From Porphyrobacter sp. (GTDB taxonomy: Bacteria; Pseudomonadota; Alphaproteobacteria; Sphingomonadales; Sphingomonadaceae), in contig JAGKSZ010000131.1 of NCBI GenBank assembly GCA_018991295.1, forward strand, positions 1 to 8,240: a DNA stretch of 8,240 nucleotides. The letters run 5' to 3'. Shown one piece after another: positions 1 through 5,784 of this stretch (positions within the stretch are counted from its first letter, which is position 1; each line of letters opens with the position of its first letter). Made by a program: the position numbers and the translations under genes. Under the pieces are notes generated by a model that was not told the DNA's origin, ran no database searches, and worked only from the letters and a program-made list of their open reading frames with translations.

Positions 1-896
1 CCCGCCCGCCCCGCCGGCGGGGCGGGGGGGGCATCGGGGGCCATCAGCCCCCGGCCTTCGCCCGCCAGCGTCACCGTGGTGCGGCCATTGGGGTGCCATT
101 CGGCCGGGCGGCGCATCCGGATCGTGACCGCTTCGCCCGGCTGTTTGGGCCAGATGATCATGCGCATGGTCCCATCGGGAAAACGGGTGCGCGCAGCAGC
201 AAGGATCGCGGGCCAATCGGGCGCGGCAAGGGTGGTCGGTGCGGGGGGCTTGGCCTGCCATGCAGTGACTTCGGCCGCCGGAGAAAGCGGGGCCAGCACC
301 GCCTGCGCGAGCGGCTTCAGCACCATCAGCGCGCCCGTGGCTGCGGCGAGCAGGATCGGCAGCGCGAGCACCACGCCGATATCGCGGTGGTGGCGGATGA
401 TCGCAGAACGCGTCAGCCGTGCGGGGATTGCCCTCAGCTTGAAAGTCCGCCGCGTCGGCCACCACAGGATCACCCCCGTGACGCAGAACAGGATCGCCGC
501 CAGCCCCAGCCAGCCCGAAATCACCTCGCCCGTGCCGCCCATCAGCAGGTGGTGGTGGAGATCGAACAGCAAGGTTTCGGGCCGGTCCCACACGCTCTGC
601 CAGCGCGCCAGCAGCGTGCCGTCATGCGCCAGATAGGCCCCGCCAGCGCCCTTGCCAAATCCCGCCTGTGCGACACCGAATTCGGCCGAGGGGAGCGTCA
701 CGTAACTGGCCCCCAGCGTTTCGGCCTTCGCGATGATCGCTGCGACTTCCTCCGGCGCAGGTGCGCGGGGTGTCTGTGCGACGCCCGCCCACCACGGCTT
801 CCACAGCAGCGCCGCGCCGGTCAGGCCCAGCACCGCCAGCCCAAGGCCGACAAGGCCCCCGAGCCAGCGGTGGGCGAGGACAAGCGCCTGCCGCAT
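1..896 (-). CDS. PepSY-domain inner-membrane protein, iron-uptake associated (partial, C-terminus off window)
   Basis: Likely a cytoplasmic-membrane protein of the PepSY-associated transmembrane (PiuB/FpvG-like) family. Members coded beside siderophore receptors are thought to reduce or release iron from imported ferric chelates at the periplasmic face; that role is inferred here. Seen: an N-terminal HRWLGG motif (His9) entering a first membrane helix (about 12-33), a periplasmic stretch (about 40-120) with a DLHHHL motif (His114-116), a second helix (about 127-147) ending in WWP, an RHHRDIG motif (169-174) and a third helix (about 172-193). The His residues match the conserved, possibly haem-ligating positions of the family. 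298 codons are visible; relatives run to roughly 350-400, so the C-terminal part is missing. The start ATG overlaps the receptor stop by one base (TGATG) and has no good Shine-Dalgarno, which suggests translational coupling. The last visible codons are abnormally Pro/Gly-rich and may contain sequence errors. Confidence 0.85.
   Translation of the reverse strand, partial: MRQALVLAHRWLGGLVGLGLAVLGLTGAALLWKPWWAGVAQTPRAPAPEEVAAIIAKAETLGASYVTLPSAEFGVAQAGFGKGAGGAYLAHDGTLLARWQSVWDRPETLLFDLHHHLLMGGTGEVISGWLGLAAILFCVTGVILWWPTRRTFKLRAIPARLTRSAIIRHHRDIGVVLALPILLAAATGALMVLKPLAQAVLAPLSPAAEVTAWQAKPPAPTTLAAPDWPAILAAARTRFPDGTMRMIIWPKQPGEAVTIRMRRPAEWHPNGRTTVTLAGEGRGLMAPDAPPAPPAGRA
5..26. repeat. 22-bp perfect GC-only palindrome at window edge
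   Basis: Bases 5-15 are the exact reverse complement of bases 16-26, with no loop, and the run continues into seven or more G residues. It falls inside the PepSY coding frame, where it encodes a Pro/Ala/Gly-rich stretch. It may be genuine coding sequence, but a pure G/C palindrome at the very edge of a sequence is also what a low-quality contig end looks like. No regulatory role is proposed. Confidence 0.5.
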
Positions 897-3010
897 CAGA
901 AATTCGCCAGCCAGCCGAGCGTCACGCTGCGCCCGCGTCCGGCGAAGAAGCGCAGGTTATCGGCGGGGCGCTGCGTATCGGAATTATAGTCGATATACTG
1001 GCGGTCCAGCAGGTTCTGCGCTGCGAGGGTAAAGCTGCCGACATTGGTCGCCACCGTCACCGAGCCATCAAGCAGGTGGTAGCCTTCGAAATCATTGCGC
1101 GGATCGCCGCCCTCGAACCGGCGCGAAAAATGGGTGCGCGATTGCAGGCGCAGGGAAAGCGGCCCGGTGGTGTAATCGGCCGACAGGTTGAGCCGGTCCG
1201 GGCCGATATTGGCCCCGTCCAGATCAGCATTGACGATCCCATCGCCATTGGTGTCGACCCGCCCGTTGAGATGCGCATAGCCGATGCCAAGCCTGAGGCC
1301 GGGCACCGGGGTCTGGGTCACAAGGTTCAGCTCCAGCCCCTGAATTTCGATGCGCTGGCGCTGCACTTCGAACACATCGCCCACCAGCACCAGCAATTGG
1401 CCCCGGTCGCTGTCCGACCAGTAATAGGTCGCGCTTGCCTCGATGGGGCCGCGGTTGACCTCGACCCCGATCTCGCGGTTGTCAGCCACCACCGGGGCGA
1501 TATCGAGGAAGCGGTCAAGGTCCACCCCCGGCGTGCGGATCGCGCGGGTGATGCGGCCCACATCGGGCACGGTATAGCCCTGCGCGTAGCTGGCATAGGC
1601 GCGCAGGCCCGGCGCAGGCTCGATCACGATCCCGCCATTGGGCAGCACCCTATCAAAGCTGGGCGAGCCGCCGCCCACCTGTTGCGGCCCGTAGAACCAC
1701 AGGGTCTGATAATCGTCGATGGCGATTTCGACATTCTCCCAGCGCACCCCGCCTGCCAGCCGCACCTTGCCATCCCACAGCGCAAGGTTGGCTTGGCCGA
1801 AGGGCGCTATGGAGCGGTAGTCGGTCGGCGGCACCCAGGCACGGCCCGTCTGGGCGAGCACCTGCACGGTGTGATCGTTGAGCAGGTCGACGCCCGCCAC
1901 GACGTTCAGAGGGCCAAAGCCGCGTTCCCAACTGGCGTTCACACCCCACTTGCGGCTGATGTTCTGCGATTGGTCAAACAGCGTGCCCACAGGCGCAATC
2001 GCCGGGTCCTGAAAATCGGCAAAAGTCCCGCCGCCATAGATATCGGCGGTGCGGGTCCAGAAGCCGCGCACGCGCAAGCTCCCGCCCGCCCGATCATCGG
2101 CGGGGAGGGGGAGGGCGAGGCTTTCCGCAAGGTTCTCGGGCGCGTCGCCGGGGACGATGCCGGCTGTGGCAGTGGAGGGCAGGCCGGTCAGGCGGTTGCC
2201 ATTGACCGCGATCAGATCGCCGTCACCCTGAAGGTGGAAGCGTTGCCCCATCGCCTCGATCCGCACGCCGCCGCCCAGTTCCACACCGGCCTTGGCAAAG
2301 AAGCTGAGGCTGTCTGAATCCATCAGATCGCCCTGCGTGCCATCGGGCGCGATGCGGCGCTGCTGGCCATCGCGGAACACGCCGCGCCGTTCATAGGCCG
2401 CGCCCACCACCACATCGAAAGCGCCCGTCCGGTTGGCGATCAGCGCGCCAGCCTTGCCGCCGAAGCCGTCATTTCTGAAGCCGCTTTCAGCGGTGCCTTG
2501 CAGGATGGTGCGCGCGCTCCAGCCGTCCTCTGCCGGGGCGGAAACGGTAACCTGATTGATCACGCCCCCCGTTCCGCCGATCCCTTGCAGCGCGTTGGAG
2601 CCAAGGATCAGTTCGACCCGGTCGATGAAGAAGGGATCGATGGTGAAGCCATCACGCGATCCATCGCGCAAGGGCGCGGTCTGGGGGATGCCGTCAATCG
2701 CAAACAGGGGCGAGCGGCCGCGCAGGGTTTCGCCCTGTCCGGTCAGCTTCTGGCGGGACGGCGAGAAGGACGGGGTGAGCGCAGCGATGGCATCCACCAC
2801 CGAGCCGGAAATCTGGAGCTGGCGGTCCAGCGTTTCCCGGTCGATCACCTCGGCGTTGAGCGGCAAGGCGGTGACCGGCAGATTGGTGCGCGCAGCGGTG
2901 ACAATGATGGGTTCAGCGTTGCCTTCCTCGCCCGGCGCGGCGGCATCTTCAGCCTGTGCGGCGGCAGCGAGGGGGAGAAGGGCGGCGGAGAGGAGGAGGG
3001 GGAATCGCAT
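896..3010 (-). CDS. TonB-dependent siderophore receptor, Fur-regulated type
   Basis: Outer-membrane 22-stranded barrel that imports a ferric chelate using TonB energy; the ligand cannot be named from sequence. The chosen product has 704 residues, a usual size. Seen: signal peptide 1-20 (MRFPLLL..., cleavage after AQA), a TonB box around 33-39 (EPIIVTA), a plug domain (about 40-150) with LRGRSPLFAIDGIPQ and a GxGGTGGVIN end, then the barrel. The barrel includes a YASYAQGYTVPDVGR segment, the late NLLDRQYIDY motif and a C-terminal Phe. A DTNGDGIVNADLD segment (586-598) resembles a calcium-binding loop. Mature cysteines are absent. An in-frame ATG eight codons upstream (3034) was rejected: it would put charged residues ahead of the signal peptide, whereas the ATG at 3010 has AGGA at 3022-3025. 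It is first in an operon with the PepSY gene, and Fur-like sites lie just upstream. No haem-receptor FRAP/NPNL signature was seen, so siderophore or citrate-type ligands are favoured. Confidence 0.9.
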   Translation of the reverse strand: MRFPLLLSAALLPLAAAAQAEDAAAPGEEGNAEPIIVTAARTNLPVTALPLNAEVIDRETLDRQLQISGSVVDAIAALTPSFSPSRQKLTGQGETLRGRSPLFAIDGIPQTAPLRDGSRDGFTIDPFFIDRVELILGSNALQGIGGTGGVINQVTVSAPAEDGWSARTILQGTAESGFRNDGFGGKAGALIANRTGAFDVVVGAAYERRGVFRDGQQRRIAPDGTQGDLMDSDSLSFFAKAGVELGGGVRIEAMGQRFHLQGDGDLIAVNGNRLTGLPSTATAGIVPGDAPENLAESLALPLPADDRAGGSLRVRGFWTRTADIYGGGTFADFQDPAIAPVGTLFDQSQNISRKWGVNASWERGFGPLNVVAGVDLLNDHTVQVLAQTGRAWVPPTDYRSIAPFGQANLALWDGKVRLAGGVRWENVEIAIDDYQTLWFYGPQQVGGGSPSFDRVLPNGGIVIEPAPGLRAYASYAQGYTVPDVGRITRAIRTPGVDLDRFLDIAPVVADNREIGVEVNRGPIEASATYYWSDSDRGQLLVLVGDVFEVQRQRIEIQGLELNLVTQTPVPGLRLGIGYAHLNGRVDTNGDGIVNADLDGANIGPDRLNLSADYTTGPLSLRLQSRTHFSRRFEGGDPRNDFEGYHLLDGSVTVATNVGSFTLAAQNLLDRQYIDYNSDTQRPADNLRFFAGRGRSVTLGWLANF

Positions 3011-3024
3011 GGCTGAATTGTTCC

Positions 3025-3062
3025 TGATAATCATTCGCGAATCCCATTAAGAATGATTATCA
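3025..3062. promoter_or_regulatory. Two Fur-box-like operators forming a 12-bp inverted repeat
   Basis: Bases 3025-3036 (TGATAATCATTC) and 3051-3062 (GAATGATTATCA) are perfect reverse complements separated by 14 bases. Read against the 7-1-7 Fur consensus TGATAAT-n-ATTATCA, the site at 3025-3039 matches 11 of 14 positions and the site at 3048-3062 matches 12 of 14. Their centres are 23 bases apart, about two helical turns. They lie 15-52 bases upstream of the siderophore-receptor start, as expected for iron-dependent repression by Fur. Assignment to Fur rather than another family member (Zur, Mur, Irr) rests on the GATAAT half-sites and on the iron-uptake genes next door. Confidence 0.7.
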
Positions 3063-3071
3063 ATAACGCAA
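3044..3071 (-). promoter_or_regulatory. Candidate promoter of the siderophore-receptor operon
   Basis: On the minus strand TTGCGT (3066-3071) and TAATGG (3044-3049) are separated by 16 bases and could be -35 and -10 elements. One Fur-like site would fill the spacer and the other would cover the start of transcription near 3037, a standard repression layout. The -10 match is poor, so this is tentative. Confidence 0.3.
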
Positions 3072-3089
3072 GCCGATTTCTGCAGGTTT

Positions 3090-3122
3090 TGGAAGAAAGG
3101 ATCAAAGGCCGCATTCGGCCTT
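3090..3122 (-). terminator. Terminator-like hairpin downstream of the permease-lacI operon
   Basis: AAGGCCG (3105-3111) and CGGCCTT (3116-3122) form a 7-bp stem with a 4-base loop. On the minus strand the stem is followed by TTTGATCCTTTCTTCC, which is T-rich but interrupted. It lies 112 bases beyond the lacI stop and before the siderophore-receptor promoter, where a terminator would be expected. The broken T tract makes it a weak or partial intrinsic terminator. Confidence 0.4.
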
Positions 3123-3136
3123 GCCCCGCGCCTGAA

Positions 3137-3190
3137 CCGGGACCAGCCGTTCCTGCCGGAACGGGTCATCAGAATGAAGCTTGGTCCCGG
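3137..3190. repeat. Nested inverted repeats in the lacI 3' untranslated region
   Basis: An outer 9-bp perfect inverted repeat (CCGGGACCA at 3137-3145, TGGTCCCGG at 3182-3190) encloses an inner perfect hairpin with a 7-bp stem and 4-base loop (CCGTTCC at 3147-3153, GGAACGG at 3158-3164). The element would be transcribed after lacI. It may protect or terminate the message, or be a copy of a small dispersed palindromic repeat. No T tract follows it, so it is not by itself an intrinsic terminator. Confidence 0.5.
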
Positions 3191-3233
3191 AATAACGCCG
3201 GGGTAGGGCGGCTTGAAGGCTTGCGGCCTGCCC

Positions 3234-4265
3234 TCAGGCGGTTTCGCGGATCGCCAGTTCGGGGGGGAGCACGAGGCTTTCGGTGCTCTCGCCCGCCAGC
3301 CGCCGCAGCAACAGATCAACCAGGCCGTGCGCACCGGCTGCGATATCCTGCCGGACCGTGGTGAGCGCAGGGATGGTCTGGCGGGCGATCGGCAGATCGT
3401 CAAAGCCGATCAGCCGGACATCATCGGGCACGCGCAGGCCCTGTGCGCGCAGTTGGGTCAGGCACAATGCGGCAAGCGTATCGGTGGCGGCGAAAATCCC
3501 GTCGATTGCGCGGCCAGCCTGCGCGATGTGGCGGGCGATTTCCTCGCTGGCGCGGTCGGGTGAGAGGTGGGTGGGCAGCGCAAGCACCGGCGGCAGGCCC
3601 ATGCGCGCGGCGATATCCTGCGCCCCGGCAAAGCGCGCGGCAAATTCCATCGGACCGGTATCGCCCAGAAAGGCCAGGCGCCGCGCGCCCGCGGCAATCA
3701 GCCGTTCCGCCGCCAGCCGTCCGCCCAGCCGGTTATCGGTGCCGACCACGCAGTGGCGCTGGCCTTCCTGATGATTGCCCCAAACCACCATCGCCCGGTA
3801 TCCGTCCGCCACATCTTCGATGCGGTCGAACTGATCGGACTGGCCGATCACGATCACCCCGTCGATCATGCCCGATCCGATGAACCGGTCGAGCCAGTCA
3901 GGATCGCTGTCGGGCACCACGCGGCGCAGCATCAGGTCGTAGCCCTTGTCGGTGAGCTCGTCGGCGAGGAGGCCGAGCAGCGTCATGAAGAAGCTGTCGG
4001 AAATCTGCTGGCGCACATCATGGCCCAGCGGGATCGCGACGCCGATCACCCCGGTCTTCTGGCGGCGCAATCCGCTCGCCATCTGGTTCGGGCGGAAGCC
4101 GTGCGTGCGCGCGAGGTCGACGATCTTCTCGCGGGTCCGGGCGTTGACGAGGCTCTTGCCTGCCAGCGCCCGGCTGACGGTGCCGGGCGAGACCCCGGCC
4201 AGCCGCGCCAGATCGGTAATGGTGCGCACCGTGGTGCGGGTCAGCTTGTCTTGGCCGCCAGGCAT
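3234..4265 (-). CDS. LacI-family transcriptional repressor of the sugar locus
   Basis: Cytoplasmic dimeric DNA-binding regulator of 343 residues, full length for the family. Seen: an N-terminal helix-turn-helix (TITDLARLAGVSPGTVSRAL, 15-34, recognition helix from Val25), the hinge helix NQMASGLR (60-67) with Leu66 as the residue that normally inserts at the central CG of the operator, then a periplasmic-binding-protein-like effector domain (about 70-343). That domain contains IGFDD (286-290) and LTTVRQD (301-307), both family hallmarks. The gene follows the permease gene with nine bases between them, and its Shine-Dalgarno AGGGG overlaps the permease stop, so the two are co-transcribed. It probably binds the paired TTGCAA-n-CG-n-TTGCAA sites at 5685-5724, which would make it autoregulatory and also controller of the divergent receptor. 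The inducer is unknown; an alpha-glucoside or a product of it is the best guess from the neighbours. Confidence 0.92.
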   Translation of the reverse strand: MPGGQDKLTRTTVRTITDLARLAGVSPGTVSRALAGKSLVNARTREKIVDLARTHGFRPNQMASGLRRQKTGVIGVAIPLGHDVRQQISDSFFMTLLGLLADELTDKGYDLMLRRVVPDSDPDWLDRFIGSGMIDGVIVIGQSDQFDRIEDVADGYRAMVVWGNHQEGQRHCVVGTDNRLGGRLAAERLIAAGARRLAFLGDTGPMEFAARFAGAQDIAARMGLPPVLALPTHLSPDRASEEIARHIAQAGRAIDGIFAATDTLAALCLTQLRAQGLRVPDDVRLIGFDDLPIARQTIPALTTVRQDIAAGAHGLVDLLLRRLAGESTESLVLPPELAIRETA

Positions 4266-4271
4266 TGTGTT

Positions 4272-4276
4272 CCCCT
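4272..4276 (-). promoter_or_regulatory. lacI ribosome binding site overlapping the permease stop
   Basis: AGGGG on the minus strand shares bases with the permease TAG stop (4275-4277) and sits six bases before the repressor ATG at 4265. This fixes the repressor start and suggests coupled translation. Confidence 0.75.
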
Positions 4277-5606
4277 AGCCGGTGGCCAGCCCCTCTGCCT
4301 TGCGGGGGCGGCGATGTCCGGCATCAACCAGCAGCGTAGCGAGCGCGCCCGCCAGCATCAAGACACCGCCCAGCATCAGCACGTTGCGCGGATCGCCGCC
4401 GAGCAGCGGGCGATAGATCAGCGGCATCGTCACGGTCTGGATCAGCATCGGAATAACGATGAACAGGTTGAAGATCCCCATGTAGATCCCGTTTCTAGCC
4501 GGGGGGATGCAATCGGCCAGCATCACATAGGTGTTGCCCATCATCCCCGCCCAGCCGATCCCGATGCCGATCATCAGCACGAACAGCCCGGCAGGCGTCG
4601 ATACGCCCGGAATCAGCAGCATCGCGCAGCCCGATGCGGCAAGGCACACCGCATGGGTGGCGCGCGCGCCGAACCGCTTGACCACCGGGATCAGCACGAG
4701 CGCACCGAGGAAGGCGATGAAATTGTAGAATGCGCCCGCCTGCTGGCCTGTCAGCGTCGCCTCGCGGAAGGCCGCGCTGGCGGGATCGGCGGTGTTGTAG
4801 ATCGACCGGCCCACGACAAAGGTGATGTACTGCCAATAGGCAAACATCGCATACCATTGGCAGAACATCGCGCCCGCCAGCTGCCGCATCGGGCGCGGCA
4901 TTTCGCGGATCGCATCCCCGATTTCGCGCAAGGTGCCGCGCACGGTGAGCGGCTTTTCGGCAAGGGCGGCGCGCTCGGCCTCGTCCAGCGGCAGTTCGCG
5001 CACCCGCAGCACCGACCACAGGATTGTCGAGAGCGACAGGATCGCCCCGATCACAAAGGCAATGCGCACGATCACCGGAATGCCATTGGCATCCAGCACA
5101 TCCTTCGCCACGAAGAAGGTCAGAAGCGAAGGCGCAAGATAGGACAGCGTCTGGGCAAGGCCGGTAAAGGCGCTTTGCGTCAGAAACCCGGTCGACCGCT
5201 GATCGGGGGCGAGCCTGTCTGCCACATAGGCGCGGTAGGGCTCCATGGTGATGTTGTTGCCCGCATCGAGGATCCACAACAAGGACGCCGCCATCCACAG
5301 CGCGCTGGAATAGGGCATGGCAAACAGCGCCAGCGAACAGATCACCGCGCCGACCAGAAAATAGGGCGTGCGCCGCCCGAACCGGGAATTCGTGGAATCG
5401 CTCATCGCGCCGATGATCGGCTGGATGATCAGCCCCGTCATCGGCCCCGCCAGCCACAAAAGCGGCAGCTTGGCCTCGTCTGCGCCAAGGAAGCTGTAGA
5501 TCGGGCTCATGTTCGCCTGTTGCAGGCCGAAGCTGAACTGGAGGCCGAAGAAGCCGATGTTCATCTCGATGATTCTGAGCAGCGAAAGCCGCGGCTTTTC
5601 CGACAT
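4275..5606 (-). CDS. MFS sugar permease, SLC45/sucrose-transporter-like
   Basis: Inner-membrane transporter of 443 residues, about 12 membrane helices, likely proton-sugar symport. Diagnostic sequence is in the first half: LAGPMTGLIIQPIIG (52-66), then SDSTNSRFGRRTPY (69-82), which closely resemble the LCGPxxGLxVQPxxG and SDRxxSRFGRRRP motifs of plant and animal sucrose transporters and of bacterial relatives such as Xanthomonas SuxC and Caulobacter MalY. Substrate is therefore probably an alpha-glucoside (sucrose, maltose); which one is not decided by sequence. Of two in-frame ATGs, 5606 is preferred over 5618 because GAGG (5613-5616) lies six bases before it, giving MSEKPRLSLL as N-terminus; the longer form would add only MRRH. 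First gene of a two-gene operon with the LacI repressor, and divergent from a TonB-dependent receptor that would bring the same sugar across the outer membrane. Confidence 0.88.
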   Translation of the reverse strand: MSEKPRLSLLRIIEMNIGFFGLQFSFGLQQANMSPIYSFLGADEAKLPLLWLAGPMTGLIIQPIIGAMSDSTNSRFGRRTPYFLVGAVICSLALFAMPYSSALWMAASLLWILDAGNNITMEPYRAYVADRLAPDQRSTGFLTQSAFTGLAQTLSYLAPSLLTFFVAKDVLDANGIPVIVRIAFVIGAILSLSTILWSVLRVRELPLDEAERAALAEKPLTVRGTLREIGDAIREMPRPMRQLAGAMFCQWYAMFAYWQYITFVVGRSIYNTADPASAAFREATLTGQQAGAFYNFIAFLGALVLIPVVKRFGARATHAVCLAASGCAMLLIPGVSTPAGLFVLMIGIGIGWAGMMGNTYVMLADCIPPARNGIYMGIFNLFIVIPMLIQTVTMPLIYRPLLGGDPRNVLMLGGVLMLAGALATLLVDAGHRRPRKAEGLATG

Positions 5607-5684
5607 ATGACGCCTCATCCCATGTGTTATACCTGCGCCTTATAAGCGACGCTGTGGCCGAGAGGTGACAGATTTCGACGTTCT

Positions 5685-5700
5685 TTGCAAACGATTGCAA
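5685..5700. promoter_or_regulatory. LacI-family operator, copy 1
   Basis: TTGCAAACGATTGCAA is a 16-bp palindrome with one mismatched pair (positions 7 and 10) around a central CG, the standard form of LacI-family operators and close to the TGnAAnCGnTnnCA cre consensus. Nearest to the permease side. Probably bound by the repressor encoded at 3234-4265. Confidence 0.8.
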
Positions 5701-5708
5701 GATTCCTG

Positions 5709-5724
5709 TTGCAATCGTTTGCAA
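5709..5724. promoter_or_regulatory. LacI-family operator, copy 2
   Basis: TTGCAATCGTTTGCAA is the exact reverse complement of copy 1, with eight bases between the copies and 24 bases between centres. A direct repeat TTGCAAGAT (5695-5703 and 5719-5727) spans the right half of each copy plus three flanking bases. Two sites this close suggest either cooperative binding by two dimers or one site for each divergent promoter. Confidence 0.8.
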
Positions 5725-5772
5725 GATAGTTAGGCATCCGTTCGTCAGCGCCCGAAGAAGCGCGAACCCGAG

Positions 5773-5777
5773 AGGAG
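5773..5777 (+). promoter_or_regulatory. Ribosome binding site of the sugar receptor
   Basis: AGGAG within AGAGGAGA, seven bases before the ATG at 5785, is a strong Shine-Dalgarno and fixes the receptor start. Confidence 0.85.
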
Positions 5778-5784
5778 ACCACCG

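Larger units (their letters stand above)
5607..5784. promoter_or_regulatory. Divergent control region between permease-lacI operon and sugar receptor
   Basis: This 178-bp gap must carry the promoters for both directions. The two LacI-type operators lie near its middle, about 80 bases from the permease start and 60 from the receptor start. A TATAAG/TATAAC pair on the permease side (about 5626-5644, minus strand) could supply a -10, but no convincing -35 accompanies it. On the receptor side TTGCAA inside the second operator (5709-5714) followed 16 bases later by TAGGCA (5731-5736) is a possible weak promoter, which the repressor would cover. Neither promoter is firmly supported. Confidence 0.6.

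Noticed and set aside
93..989. Plus-strand open frame of 298 codons opposite the PepSY gene.
   Set aside because: The minus-strand frame encodes conserved PepSY-TM motifs and membrane helices; the plus frame is Arg/Gln/Pro-rich noise.
761..2317. A 518-codon plus-strand open frame opposite the siderophore receptor.
   Set aside because: It is antisense to the receptor, whose signal peptide, plug and barrel motifs are clear. The plus-strand product is His/Ala/Gly-rich with no motif.
3011..3034. Upstream ATG giving a receptor eight residues longer (MIIRNNSA...).
   Set aside because: It lies inside the Fur-like site, would disturb the signal peptide, and the ATG at 3010 has its own Shine-Dalgarno.
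3047..3403. A 118-codon minus-strand frame overlapping the lacI 3' end and the gap before the siderophore receptor.
   Set aside because: It overlaps lacI out of frame, crosses the terminator and hairpin structures and has no coherent protein features.
3567..5645. A 692-codon plus-strand open frame opposite lacI and the permease.
   Set aside because: Its His/Arg/Gln/Ala-rich composition reflects the complement of biased codons. It overlaps two real genes entirely and has no signal, domain or ribosome binding site.
5685..5724. The inverted repeats as an intrinsic terminator or a mobile-element end.
   Set aside because: There is no T tract on either side and no transposase or target duplication; the central CG and the neighbouring LacI gene explain the repeats better.
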